This document shows, one piece after another, positions 34,126 through 40,597 of a DNA stretch of 51,279 bases. This stretch comes from a virus. The notes under the pieces were generated by a model. The model saw nothing but the letters and a program-made list of their open reading frames with translations, was not told the origin of the DNA and made no database searches. Each line of letters opens with the position of its first letter. The first letter of the stretch is position 1. The stretch lies in the IMG/VR virus record IMGVR_UViG_3300030098_004365, positions 3,136-54,414 of that record; one strand, given 5' to 3'. A program made the position numbers and the translations under genes.

Positions 34126-34457
34126 TGGAAAAGAAAGTAAAGATTGGATATCAAGATATAGTCATAGAGCGTGAGACAGCTACGTTTCAAAAACAATCTG
34201 ATTCTTATGGTGAGTATGATCATAGAAAGAATAGTATTACTATACAAAATGGATTATCACCGCTTGATGAGGCTAATACGCTGTTGCATGAAATATTGCA
34301 CGGCATAGCATATATTAATTCACTAACGCAGAGTGATCAGCCCTTAGATACTGAAAATAAGGAAGAAGTTGTTATAAACACAATAACTAACGGTTTAACA
34401 CAAGTATTTAGGGATAATAAATGGTTACTCCCATACTTGAAGGATAAGCTTAAATAA
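34125..34457 (+). CDS. Small zincin-like metallopeptidase
   Basis: 110 residues with EANTLLH55EILH59GIAY, a clear HExxH helix, and NKEEVVINTITNGL downstream, where Glu probably is the third zinc ligand (gluzincin style). A strand with NSITIQNGLS precedes the helix, as in the small ImmA/IrrE-like and related phage peptidases. Possibly cleaves a repressor or host protein. Coupled on both sides by TAATG. Confidence 0.75.
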   Translation: MEKKVKIGYQDIVIERETATFQKQSDSYGEYDHRKNSITIQNGLSPLDEANTLLHEILHGIAYINSLTQSDQPLDTENKEEVVINTITNGLTQVFRDNKWLLPYLKDKLK

Positions 34458-34870
34458 TGGATGAAGAAGTTAAGTTACAAACATATGAGATTAATTTATG
34501 GAAGGATAAAAAAATCGTTGAGAAAGTTGTTAAGCAATTTGAGAATGATCAACAAGTATTAGATTATATTAAAGATAATTTTGATAAACAACCAGAACCA
34601 CAATATCCACAAATGGACCCTTTAAGGGGTTATGTAAGGCCAAAAGCTGATGATCATATTATTACATGGTCTAAAATATCAACATATGTTAGGAAGAAAG
34701 GTCCAAAAAGAATGCAATTAGATGAAAAAGAGAAAGAATTGAAAGACACACTAGATAAATCAATAACACAGGAGGTCATTGAAGAGTGGGGTCAAGGAGA
34801 AATGCTGAGATTAGTTAGAAAAGACTATTGGAGTCATCCTAATGCTAAGGGAATGGAAGAAAAGAGATAG
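34457..34870 (+). CDS. Hypothetical protein, 137 aa
   Basis: Mixed charge with N-terminal strands (KLQTYEINLWKDKKIVEKVV), a helix and a Lys/Arg-rich C-terminal half with QEVIEEWGQGEMLRLVRKDY. No membrane span or catalytic motif. It sits between the metallopeptidase and the LexA-type regulator. Unknown function. Confidence 0.5.
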   Translation: MDEEVKLQTYEINLWKDKKIVEKVVKQFENDQQVLDYIKDNFDKQPEPQYPQMDPLRGYVRPKADDHIITWSKISTYVRKKGPKRMQLDEKEKELKDTLDKSITQEVIEEWGQGEMLRLVRKDYWSHPNAKGMEEKR

Positions 34871-34886
34871 GTATTGGCAAGGTATT

Positions 34887-35105
34887 ATGAGTGATAAGAA
34901 AGGATTAACACCTAAAATGAAGAAGATTCTTCAACAAATTCAAGCATTTAACAAGGCAAATGGCTATCCCCCATCGTATGAAGAGCTCAAACAGCTTACT
35001 GGATTTAAATCTAAGAGTAATATACATAGATACATCCATGCACTAAAAAAGCGCGGATATGTTGACTTTTTGCCCGCACATAGTAGAACATTAAGAATAT
35101 TATGA
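34887..35105 (+). CDS. LexA-type winged-helix regulator without peptidase domain, 72 aa
   Basis: ATG 34887 preferred (AAGG upstream) over ATG 34842, which only adds a tail unlike LexA. The sequence LTPKMKKILQQIQAFNKANG, YPPSYEELKQLTGFKSKSNI and RYIHALKKRGYVDF matches the LexA DNA-binding domain from start to the SRTLRIL wing end. The autocleavage domain is absent, so it cannot respond to RecA by self-cleavage. It probably binds DNA as a repressor; the repeated GGTATTACGG sites just downstream are natural targets to test. Confidence 0.75.
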   Translation: MSDKKGLTPKMKKILQQIQAFNKANGYPPSYEELKQLTGFKSKSNIHRYIHALKKRGYVDFLPAHSRTLRIL

Positions 35106-35282
35106 GAGGTATTGTATTGTGCGCTGGATGCTAAAAAGTTTTTTTATTTTTTTATTTACCGGGATCTGCCAATACCGTAATACCTTTTCTCAATTCTCTA
35201 TATGGGGTAAGGGATACCGGGTATTACGGAGGTATTACGAGTTCATGGAAAAAGAGTCAAATTATTGTATTTTGGAGGTAAA
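35106..35282. other. Control region before terminase small subunit
   Basis: 177 bases without a gene. It contains a T/A-rich run (35132-35158), the inverted and direct copies of GGTATTACGG, and a GGAGGT ribosome site (35274-35279) for the terminase gene. No convincing terminator hairpin precedes the T-run. Confidence 0.5.
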
Positions 35283-35348
35283 ATGAGTGAAAAAGACATA
35301 TATACCAATAAGTTAAGGTCATTAGAAAAGAAGGTGGTCCGTAATACC
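35175..35348. repeat. Iterated GGTATTACGG sites around the terS start
   Basis: Four copies of a 10-mer: CCGTAATACC at 35175-35184 (inverted), GGTATTACGG at 35220-35229, GGTATTACGA at 35231-35240 (one mismatch, exactly 11 bases after the previous, one helical turn) and CCGTAATACC at 35339-35348 inside the terminase gene. The arrangement is nearly symmetric. Candidate roles: repressor operators, a pac recognition site, or origin iterons. Confidence 0.65.
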
Positions 35349-35918
35349 ATTGCCAATACCAGAGATATGGCATTAAAATACCCACGTGGTGAGGATGGAT
35401 TAACAGATAAACAGAGAATATTTGTTGAAATATATGTAAAAGAGGAAGGTAGACTAACACCAACTGAATGTGCAAGACAAGCTGGATATAAACCAGAACG
35501 TGCACCTACTACAGCTTCTGAGTTATTGAACATAAAGAAATATCCTCGTGTTGTAGCTGCAGTTAAAAAGAAAAGAAATGAACTACATGAGACACATAAA
35601 GTTGAGATGAATAAACATGTTGTTGAGTTAGCAAGATTGAGAGATAGAGCATTGGCTGATAAATCTCATAGTGCTGCTATTAATGCTGAAAGATTACGTG
35701 GTCAAGCTGCGGGGTTGTATGTTGAAAGAAAAGAAATTAGAACAGGATCAATTGATGATATGTCAAGAGAGGATGTGTTGAAACAATTAAAGGAATTAGG
35801 ATTAACAGGTGAATTTAAAAAAGAAGGAAATAAAACTGTCCTTTCGGTCGAAGAGAAATCCAATGGCGAAGAGCTTAAGGACGTCACCCCAATACAGACA
35901 GAAGATAGTAAAGAGTAA
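35283..35918 (+). CDS. terS: Terminase small subunit
   Basis: 211 residues from ATG 35283 with GGAGGT upstream. GLTDKQRIFVEIYVKEEGRL then TPTECARQAGYKPERA is the helix-turn-helix of the Terminase_2-type small subunit; SELLNIKKYPRVVAAVKKKR continues it. The C-terminal region is acidic and probably contacts the large subunit. It recognises the packaging site on phage DNA. The large subunit lies 3.2 kb further, which is an unusually wide separation. Confidence 0.85.
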   Translation: MSEKDIYTNKLRSLEKKVVRNTIANTRDMALKYPRGEDGLTDKQRIFVEIYVKEEGRLTPTECARQAGYKPERAPTTASELLNIKKYPRVVAAVKKKRNELHETHKVEMNKHVVELARLRDRALADKSHSAAINAERLRGQAAGLYVERKEIRTGSIDDMSREDVLKQLKELGLTGEFKKEGNKTVLSVEEKSNGEELKDVTPIQTEDSKE

Positions 35919-35926
35919 AAAGAAAT

Positions 35927-36364
35927 ATGACCGTAAAAACGGAAACAAATTTTTACAAGACTTTCAAGAGATGTTTAGAAAATGGGAGTGAGAAATATAT
36001 AATTACACGCATTGAGTCCTACGTTACACCAGGATTCCCAGATTGCTTGATATATCATAAAGATATTGGATTTTTCACTGTAGAATTAAAAGTTGTAAGG
36101 CGTAATAAAAAAGGGGTTGGTAGAGTAGCAATATCACCTCTACAAATAGCCTGGAATACACTTCATATAGCTCATAATGCCCCCGCATTTATACTAATCT
36201 ACGACCCCGGGAAGAGGTCCACGAAACTCTTTTCATGCGCCAAACTCCTAGAACTCCGTGATAAAGACTATGATTCAGTGGACGGTGGCCTGTGGACTGG
36301 CGTACTGGGCCCGGGATGCGGCTCAGAGTTGCTAAAACTCCTAAAACTCCACAAACTCCCGTAA
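35927..36364 (+). CDS. VRR-NUC-like PD-(D/E)XK nuclease
   Basis: 145 residues: TPGFPD39CLIYHKDIGFFTVE53LK55 is the PD...ExK active site, followed by ISPLQIAWN, a helix with Gln as in VRR-NUC and resolvase-like enzymes. The last 35 codons lie in the GC-rich repeat zone (AACTCC units encode KLLKLHKLP), so the C-terminus may have been extended by repeat DNA. A DNA junction or end nuclease next to terS could act in packaging or recombination. Confidence 0.75.
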   Translation: MTVKTETNFYKTFKRCLENGSEKYIITRIESYVTPGFPDCLIYHKDIGFFTVELKVVRRNKKGVGRVAISPLQIAWNTLHIAHNAPAFILIYDPGKRSTKLFSCAKLLELRDKDYDSVDGGLWTGVLGPGCGSELLKLLKLHKLP

Positions 36365-36503
36365 AATAGCCAACTTATATTGGGCGATGGCCCCTGGACC
36401 GTGAGCTGCCGGGCGCGCCGGGCATCAGAGTTGCAGCGTGTCAAGTACTTGGAAAGTTATCCACAATTAATTTGAGATAGGTATATACTTCTTGATTCGG
36501 AAA

Positions 36504-36512
36504 TGTTATAAT
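36504..36512 (+). promoter_or_regulatory. Extended -10 promoter of the 73-aa gene
   Basis: TGTTATAAT is an extended -10 element; no good -35 lies at 17 bases, although TTGATT occurs at 36492. The following bases TATAATGATGACA closely match the TATAATGATTACA at 37318, so both promoters appear related by duplication. Confidence 0.5.
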
Positions 36513-36520
36513 GATGACAT

Positions 36521-36569
36521 AGATACATTATCCCTAGACGATATACTGTTATGCTAGGAAAATGTATCT
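36521..36569 (+). promoter_or_regulatory. Leader hairpin before the 73-aa gene
   Basis: AGATACATT (36521-36529) pairs perfectly with AATGTATCT (36561-36569), and inside it CCTAG (36533-36537) pairs with CTAGG (36554-36558). In RNA this makes an extended stem beginning near the transcription start and ending 30 bases before the ATG. Possible translational control or RNA-stability element. Confidence 0.5.
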
Positions 36570-36598
36570 ATTAGAAATAGAAACCATAAGGAGTTAAA

Positions 36599-36820
36599 AT
36601 GGATAAAGACTTAATACATGTATTAGAAAGAATAGCTAATGCAATAGAAGAAAGCAACGACACATTAAGTGCTATTGCTTCACATTACGATAGTGTAGTT
36701 CCAGTCATGAAGCGAAATGCTGACCGTGTGGAAGAAGCACATAATAAGGTAGAGAAAGATGAATTTGGTTGGGGTAATTACTTAAATCCTAAGAAAGTAT
36801 TTAAACCACAAGAGCATTAA
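36599..36820 (+). CDS. Small hypothetical protein, 73 aa
   Basis: AAGGAG lies 6 bases before the ATG. A helical protein (LIHVLERIANAIEESNDTLS, VMKRNADRVEEAHNKVEKDE) ending with an aromatic, Lys-containing tail (FGWGNYLNPKKVFKPQEH). It has its own promoter and is followed at once by a strong hairpin. Not recognised. Its isolation among structured non-coding DNA suggests an early or regulatory product. Confidence 0.65.
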   Translation: MDKDLIHVLERIANAIEESNDTLSAIASHYDSVVPVMKRNADRVEEAHNKVEKDEFGWGNYLNPKKVFKPQEH

Positions 36821-36834
36821 TCTATAACTCCCAA

Positions 36835-36875
36835 ACTCCCCTAATACTGCCACTTGATAGTGGTGGTTGGGGAGT
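36835..36875 (+). terminator. Strong hairpin after the 73-aa gene
   Basis: ACTCCCC (36835-36841) pairs with GGGGAGT (36869-36875), and CTGCCACT (36847-36854) pairs with AGTGGTGG (36859-36866, two wobble pairs) around a TGAT loop. It starts 15 bases after the stop codon. There is no T-run, so it is either a processing or stability element or a factor-dependent terminator. One arm is itself an AACTCCC repeat. Confidence 0.45.
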
Positions 36876-36999
36876 GATTTGTAGCGCCCGGGCCCGTGCA
36901 GCTAAACTCCCAAACTCCTCTAATAAAAACCAAGGTTTTCTGGGAATTTGTGATGGGATTTGTTTCCCGGCGCGCGATCCCGTGAACTTAAATACCAGC

Positions 37000-37022
37000 A
37001 TGGCGGAAATCAGCCATTTTTT
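37000..37022 (+). terminator. Possible Rho-independent terminator
   Basis: ATGGC (37000-37004) and GCCAT (37013-37017) form a short stem followed by six T (37017-37022). The stem is only 5 pairs, so efficiency may be low. Confidence 0.4.
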
Positions 37023-37180
37023 ATTGTTGACGAAGCGTGGATGAGCTGGTAGTTTACCAGTTAGAATGAGAAAGAGAGGAAAGTATGGACTGAATAACAC
37101 TATTTATACCTGTAAAATTGGCAGTATTCTGCCTGATTTTGTGGGTAATTTGGAATGGGGGTTTCTGAAGCTCCCAAGCT

Positions 37181-37278
37181 CCCGGGATGCAGCTGCTGCC
37201 TGGACCAATTGCCACGCAGCTGCTGGTCCCGCTGCGCCCGCGGTAACTTCCAGAGTGCGTTTGGAAAGTTATCCACAA
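37181..37278. repeat. Non-coding module copy 2 with DnaA-box-like site
   Basis: CCCGGGATGC (37181-37190), CCTGGACC (37199-37206) and TTGGAAAGTTATCCACAA (37261-37278) occur in the same order as in copy 1 (36310-36319, 36393-36400, 36449-36466). Inside it GCAGCTGCTG is repeated directly (about 37188 and 37217). The shared 18-mer contains TTATCCACA, the consensus DnaA box. A third AGTTATCCACAA lies at 37845-37856, but there it encodes Ser-Tyr-Pro-Gln. Confidence 0.65.
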
Positions 37279-37294
37279 GATAATAAAACAGGGG

Positions 37295-37323
37295 TTGAGA
37301 TGAATTACATTTGATGATATAAT
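37295..37323 (+). promoter_or_regulatory. Sigma70-type promoter without adjacent gene
   Basis: TTGAGA (37295-37300), 17 bases, TATAAT (37318-37323) with TGA directly upstream (extended -10). Downstream, no protein gene is found for about 270 bases, only two hairpins. The best explanation is transcription of a small RNA. Confidence 0.6.
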
Positions 37324-37329
37324 GATTAC

Positions 37330-37430
37330 AGTTATTTAACAGAGTGAACTGTATCGGAAAATGGAAATTGACACAGGTGATACAAGCATTCGATGAGGCA
37401 AGATAAACGGTGTTAATCGGCTCTTGCCTC
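37330..37430 (+). ncRNA. Candidate small RNA
   Basis: Expected to start near 37330 from the promoter at 37295-37323 and to include the stem GAGGCAAGA (37395-37403) with TCTTGCCTC (37422-37430), a perfect 9-pair hairpin with an 18-base loop. An 11-codon frame (ATG 37362 to TGA 37396) lies within. No T-run follows the stem, so the 3' end is uncertain. Confidence 0.4.
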
Positions 37431-37601
37431 AAAACTCCAAAGCTCCCCTAAACTTCCCAACATTACGCATGATAGATTGGTCTTGTCCGCATCCCCCGGG
37501 ACATCCCAGCGTGTCGGCACAAGGGTTAAATTAATTTAAATTAGCTATTGTATTACTTATGAATTAGTGTATTAATTGAGATAGAAATAGAAAGGTATAA
37601 A

Positions 37602-37859
37602 ATGACTAAAATACAATTTAGAGATATAGTTAAAAGAGGTTTCTTTAGTATTAAATGGCTAAAGAAAAATGGCGAGGTTGGACACATTAAAAGAGGTGTT
37701 ATCGGTGAAATGGGTAGACGATTTACCCAAAGTGGACAAGTGAATGAACACCCAAATTACTGTTTAGTATTTTGTGTTAGTAATACAGGCAAACACGGTT
37801 GGGCAAATGTGAATCCAGACACAATCTTTGAAATCAACAATGTGAGTTATCCACAATGA
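37602..37859 (+). CDS. Small conserved-style phage protein, 85 aa
   Basis: ATG preceded by AAAGG and by a promoter-like TTGTAT/TATTAA pair around 37548-37575. Strand-rich sequence: GFFSIKWLKKNGEVGHIKRG, YCLVFCVSNTGKHGWANVNP then TIFEINN, the layout of small phage beta-barrel proteins that contain a DGxxR-type turn. The function of such proteins is unknown. The last codons contain the third TTATCCACA. Confidence 0.6.
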   Translation: MTKIQFRDIVKRGFFSIKWLKKNGEVGHIKRGVIGEMGRRFTQSGQVNEHPNYCLVFCVSNTGKHGWANVNPDTIFEINNVSYPQ

Positions 37860-37933
37860 CTTACATATTTATTGCGATTGCTCTTGTAATGATATGGTTT
37901 AGTATTAATATGCAATTATACTTAATTAGTTAA
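37856..37933 (+). CDS. Tiny membrane peptide, 25 aa
   Basis: ATGA overlap with the previous stop; sequence MTYIFIAIALVMIWFSINMQ plus LYLIS is one membrane span. Too short to classify. It is supported only by overlap and hydrophobicity. Confidence 0.4.
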   Translation: MTYIFIAIALVMIWFSINMQLYLIS

Positions 37934-37949
37934 TGAAAGGAAATAGAAT

Positions 37950-38252
37950 ATGACTAATGAAATTACTACAACAAAACAAACATCAGTTAATAATGTTGAT
38001 ATATCTAATGTTATTACTGAGGTTATAGAATACACTAAAGACAAAAATGCTATTGGCAATCTTGAAGAGATTATCGCTTCAGTTCCTAGTACATCTAGTC
38101 TTGATTGGAAACTTGTTTCAGGTGTTCTTTGCAATTCAATAGTTGAATGGGTTGCAGATAACAAAGGCAAAGAGGTTGAGCCAATGGAATTAATACAGCA
38201 TATCCAAAAAGATATTGGCTACTTACTTAAAAGAATAGGTTTAGCGAGTTAG
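37950..38252 (+). CDS. Hypothetical protein, 100 aa
   Basis: AAAGGAAA lies upstream of the ATG. Helical, acidic protein: VDISNVITEVIEYTKDKNAI, LEEIIASVPSTSSLDWKLVS and QHIQKDIGYLLKRIGLAS. Followed by a textbook terminator, so it ends the small-gene unit before the terminase large subunit region. Not recognised. Confidence 0.6.
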   Translation: MTNEITTTKQTSVNNVDISNVITEVIEYTKDKNAIGNLEEIIASVPSTSSLDWKLVSGVLCNSIVEWVADNKGKEVEPMELIQHIQKDIGYLLKRIGLAS

Positions 38253-38270
38253 TCATTCGCTATTTCTGGG

Positions 38271-38300
38271 AAAAGGGCTACTAAATGTAGCCCTTTTTTT
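38271..38300 (+). terminator. Rho-independent terminator
   Basis: AAAAGGGCTAC (38271-38281), loop TAAAT, GTAGCCCTTTT (38287-38297), with T continuing to 38300. An 11-pair stem with U-tract, the clearest terminator in the window. The A-run on the left arm makes it potentially active on the opposite strand too. Confidence 0.9.
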
Positions 38301-38340
38301 ATGCCCAGTCCACTAACTGTGGGGTACTATATCTAGTGGT

Positions 38341-38355
38341 GCGACAAATTGTCGC
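38341..38355. promoter_or_regulatory. Operator-like palindrome
   Basis: GCGACAA-A-TTGTCGC, perfect 7-base arms around one base, in the gap between the terminator and the terminase large subunit region. Typical size for a dimeric repressor site. No promoter could be placed with confidence nearby. Confidence 0.45.
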
Positions 38356-38504
38356 GGCTGGCGCCCGGGATACTCCCAAGCTCCGACCCCCATCCCCCCC
38401 TTTTTCGAAAAGCATGCTTTGAATTTTGCGGAGCAAGGTTTGAGAGTGACAATGATGCATTAAAATGTTATAAAAAATTTTTAAAAAAATTAAATCGTTT
38501 TTAT

Positions 38505-39146
38505 ATGGCTTTTTTAGTTGCGAACGTTCCACCAGTAAAGGTATATGTTAAGAAACAGTATTTGTATGATCATCAAAAAGGACATGGAGAATTTGTAGAA
38601 GGTGTTTGGGTTAGCTGTAAATCTATCCAAGGTAGGGCGTTGTACTTTGAAACGTATTTGCCGGAATATGGTGCTTTATATGATAAGCTCCCTATTAGTG
38701 CTTTTGTTAATTCCCCTAATGTTAAAGATGATCTTTCATTAGAAGAATTAGAACTGTGGGATGCATTTAGCTATAATTTTACAGTAATAGAAAAACAATC
38801 GCTTGCAGGTGTTAGGTGTAAATACCTTTCGCCCTCTAAAAAATGGCATCACGGAGAATATTTGTTTACAATTGACAATTGTCATTCTGATCATAACACA
38901 TTAAATACTAGTTATTCTGAGATTCCAGAGGAACATAAGTCATTTAATATACTAGAATTGGACAATGGGCACTATGCAGCACAACCAAATAACCGTGTAT
39001 TGTTTTATGATAAGTCTTTAACACCTTCTAAAACGTTAAATCCTGATTTTAAGGTGTCAACAGAGTATTATTCGGTTGAAAACAAGTCAAAATGGACTGC
39101 TGGCGATGATGAAAGCTATTTTTACGACCTAAAGGAGCAAGAATAA
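38505..39146 (+). CDS. Conserved phage protein upstream of terL, 213 aa
   Basis: ATG 38505 chosen because MAFLVANVPPVKVYVKKQYL is the recognisable start of this marine phage family; the frame stays open upstream to 38349 through GC-rich repeat DNA, which I regard as non-coding. It continues DHQKGHGEFVEGVWVSCKSI and YFETYLPEYGALYDKLPISA. There is no strong ribosome site before this ATG, so an earlier TTG start is possible. Function unknown; co-located with terminase, overlap TAATG-type with terL. Confidence 0.65.
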   Translation: MAFLVANVPPVKVYVKKQYLYDHQKGHGEFVEGVWVSCKSIQGRALYFETYLPEYGALYDKLPISAFVNSPNVKDDLSLEELELWDAFSYNFTVIEKQSLAGVRCKYLSPSKKWHHGEYLFTIDNCHSDHNTLNTSYSEIPEEHKSFNILELDNGHYAAQPNNRVLFYDKSLTPSKTLNPDFKVSTEYYSVENKSKWTAGDDESYFYDLKEQE

Positions 39147-40597
39147 TGAACTTAGAGTCTTTAGACACCCAAACTTTAAAATATATCCTTAAAAATGCAA
39201 TTCTTGAAAAACAAGAAAAGGCCCAAAATGATTTTTTGACCTTTGTAAAGACAGTTTGGCCTGATTTTGTTGAAGGAAAGCACCATAGAATCTATGCAGA
39301 GAAATTAAATCGTATTGCAAGGGGTGAATTGAAGCGATTAATCGTCAATATGCCCCCAAGACACACAAAATCGGAATTTGCATCTAATTTATTTCCAGCT
39401 TTTTTTATGGGCAACCATCCAAAGGCCAAGCTTATTCAAACAACACACACAGGAGAACTAGCAATCCGCTTTGGACGTAAGGCCAAGAACGTGATAGAGT
39501 CACCTGAATATGAAAGTGTATTTCCAACAGTTAAATTGGCAGCCGATTCGAAAGCTGCAGGACGTTGGGAATCAAATCATGGGGGCGAATACTTTGCTGC
39601 TGGTGTGGGTGGTGCTATTACTGGTCGAGGTGCTGATTTGCTTATTATTGATGATCCTCACTCCGAGCAAGATGCGCTCTCACCTACTGTATTGGAGTCT
39701 CATTACGAGTGGTATACTTCTGGTCCTCGTCAGCGTTTACAACCTGGTGGTGCGATTGTTATAGTAATGACAAGATGGTCTATAAAAGACCTCACTGGAA
39801 AGCTGCTAGAGGCCCAGGCAAAAGACGACGAAACAGATAAATGGGAAGTTGTAGAATTTCCTGCCATCATTAATGATAAACCCATGTGGGGTAATTTTTG
39901 GTCCATAAAAGGATTACTTGGTGTTAAAGCATCTATTCCTGAATCAAAATGGCAAGCACAATGGATGCAGCAACCTACCTCCGAGGAAGGTGCACTTATA
40001 AAACGTGAGTGGTGGAAAAAATGGGAAAAGAAAGAAATACCACATCTTCAATATATAATACAATCATATGATACTGCATTTAGTGCAAAAGAGACTGCTG
40101 ACTACTCAGCTATTACAACATGGGGTATATTTCAGCCGGAGGAAGGCGGAAGGCAGTGTTTAATTTTACTTGATGCAAAGAAAGGAAGATGGAATTTTCC
40201 GGAGCTAAAATCTATTGCGCAAGAGGAGTATAAGTACTGGGAACCTGAGGCAATCCTTATAGAAGCAAAGGCTTCTGGATTACCTTTAACTCATGAGTTG
40301 CAAAAGGCAGGAATACCTGTTATAAATTATACACCCTCACGAGGAAACGATAAACACTCGAGGGTAAACAGCGTAGCTCCCCTGTTTGAATCAGGAGCTA
40401 TATGGGCGCCCACTAAAAAGTTCGCCGAGGAAGTGATAGAAGAATGCGCAGCATTTCCGTTCGGTGATAATGACGACTACGTGGATTCTACCACGCAAGC
40501 CTTAATGAGATATAGACAAGGCTACTTTGTTGAGTTAAAAGATGATTATGAAGATGAGAAGAGTACCACAATTGGTACGGGGAGAGAATATTATTAA
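39146..40597 (+). CDS. terL: Terminase large subunit
   Basis: 483 residues. ATPase domain: IVNMPPRHTKS (deviant Walker A, residues 70-76), LLIID169D170PHSEQDAL (Walker B plus catalytic acid), VIVMTRWS (coupling motif). Nuclease domain: IIQSYDTAFSAKETADYSAI, AILIEAKASG and GDNDDYVDSTTQALMRY supply the metal-binding acids. Motor and nuclease for DNA packaging through the portal encoded 6 kb downstream. Complete length for the family. Confidence 0.95.
   Translation: MNLESLDTQTLKYILKNAILEKQEKAQNDFLTFVKTVWPDFVEGKHHRIYAEKLNRIARGELKRLIVNMPPRHTKSEFASNLFPAFFMGNHPKAKLIQTTHTGELAIRFGRKAKNVIESPEYESVFPTVKLAADSKAAGRWESNHGGEYFAAGVGGAITGRGADLLIIDDPHSEQDALSPTVLESHYEWYTSGPRQRLQPGGAIVIVMTRWSIKDLTGKLLEAQAKDDETDKWEVVEFPAIINDKPMWGNFWSIKGLLGVKASIPESKWQAQWMQQPTSEEGALIKREWWKKWEKKEIPHLQYIIQSYDTAFSAKETADYSAITTWGIFQPEEGGRQCLILLDAKKGRWNFPELKSIAQEEYKYWEPEAILIEAKASGLPLTHELQKAGIPVINYTPSRGNDKHSRVNSVAPLFESGAIWAPTKKFAEEVIEECAAFPFGDNDDYVDSTTQALMRYRQGYFVELKDDYEDEKSTTIGTGREYY

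Larger units (their letters stand above)
36365..36598. other. Non-coding module copy 1: GC island, DnaA-box-like site, promoter
   Basis: No gene. In order: the end of an AACTCC repeat, CCTGGACC (36393-36400), a GC-rich near-palindrome around GGCGCGCC, the 18-mer TTGGAAAGTTATCCACAA (36449-36466) containing the DnaA-box consensus TTATCCACA, the extended -10 TGTTATAAT (36504-36512), a leader hairpin (36521-36569) and an AAGGAG ribosome site before ATG 36599. Confidence 0.6.
36821..37601. other. Gene-poor, hairpin-rich stretch between small genes
   Basis: About 780 bases in which I support no protein gene. Perfect inverted repeats follow one another: 36835-36875, 37000-37017, CTGGTA/TACCAG 37046-37060, GGCAG/CTGCC 37120-37133, GGACC/GGTCC around 37202-37230, TACAGTT/AACTGTA 37327-37353 and GAGGCAAGA/TCTTGCCTC 37395-37430. 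The open frames seen here owe their length to the GC-rich repeats and have odd composition. Confidence 0.55.
36241..38390 (+). repeat. Dispersed GC-rich (A)AACTCCC repeats
   Basis: Seven same-orientation clusters of 7-8 base units of the form AACTCC(C): 36241-36260, 36331-36361, 36826-36843, 36904-36922, 37168-37187, 37431-37458 and 38371-38390, for example ACTCCCAAACTCCCC and GCTCCCAAGCTCCC. Most have CCCGGG close by (36207, 36310, 36886, 37181, 37494, 38365). They are confined to the 2.2 kb between terS and terL in this AT-rich genome. Confidence 0.7.

Noticed and set aside
36822-37432. Several open frames on both strands (for example 37066-37314 plus, 37100-37432 minus, 36822-37100 minus)
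   Set aside because: They run through the GC-rich repeats, have odd composition, overlap each other and promoters, and lack convincing start signals. The frame 37066-37314 remains the least unlikely.
38349-38504. N-terminal extension of the gene before terL
   Set aside because: The extension is translated AACTCCC repeat and poly-C DNA starting at a TTG inside a palindrome; the recognisable protein begins at ATG 38505.
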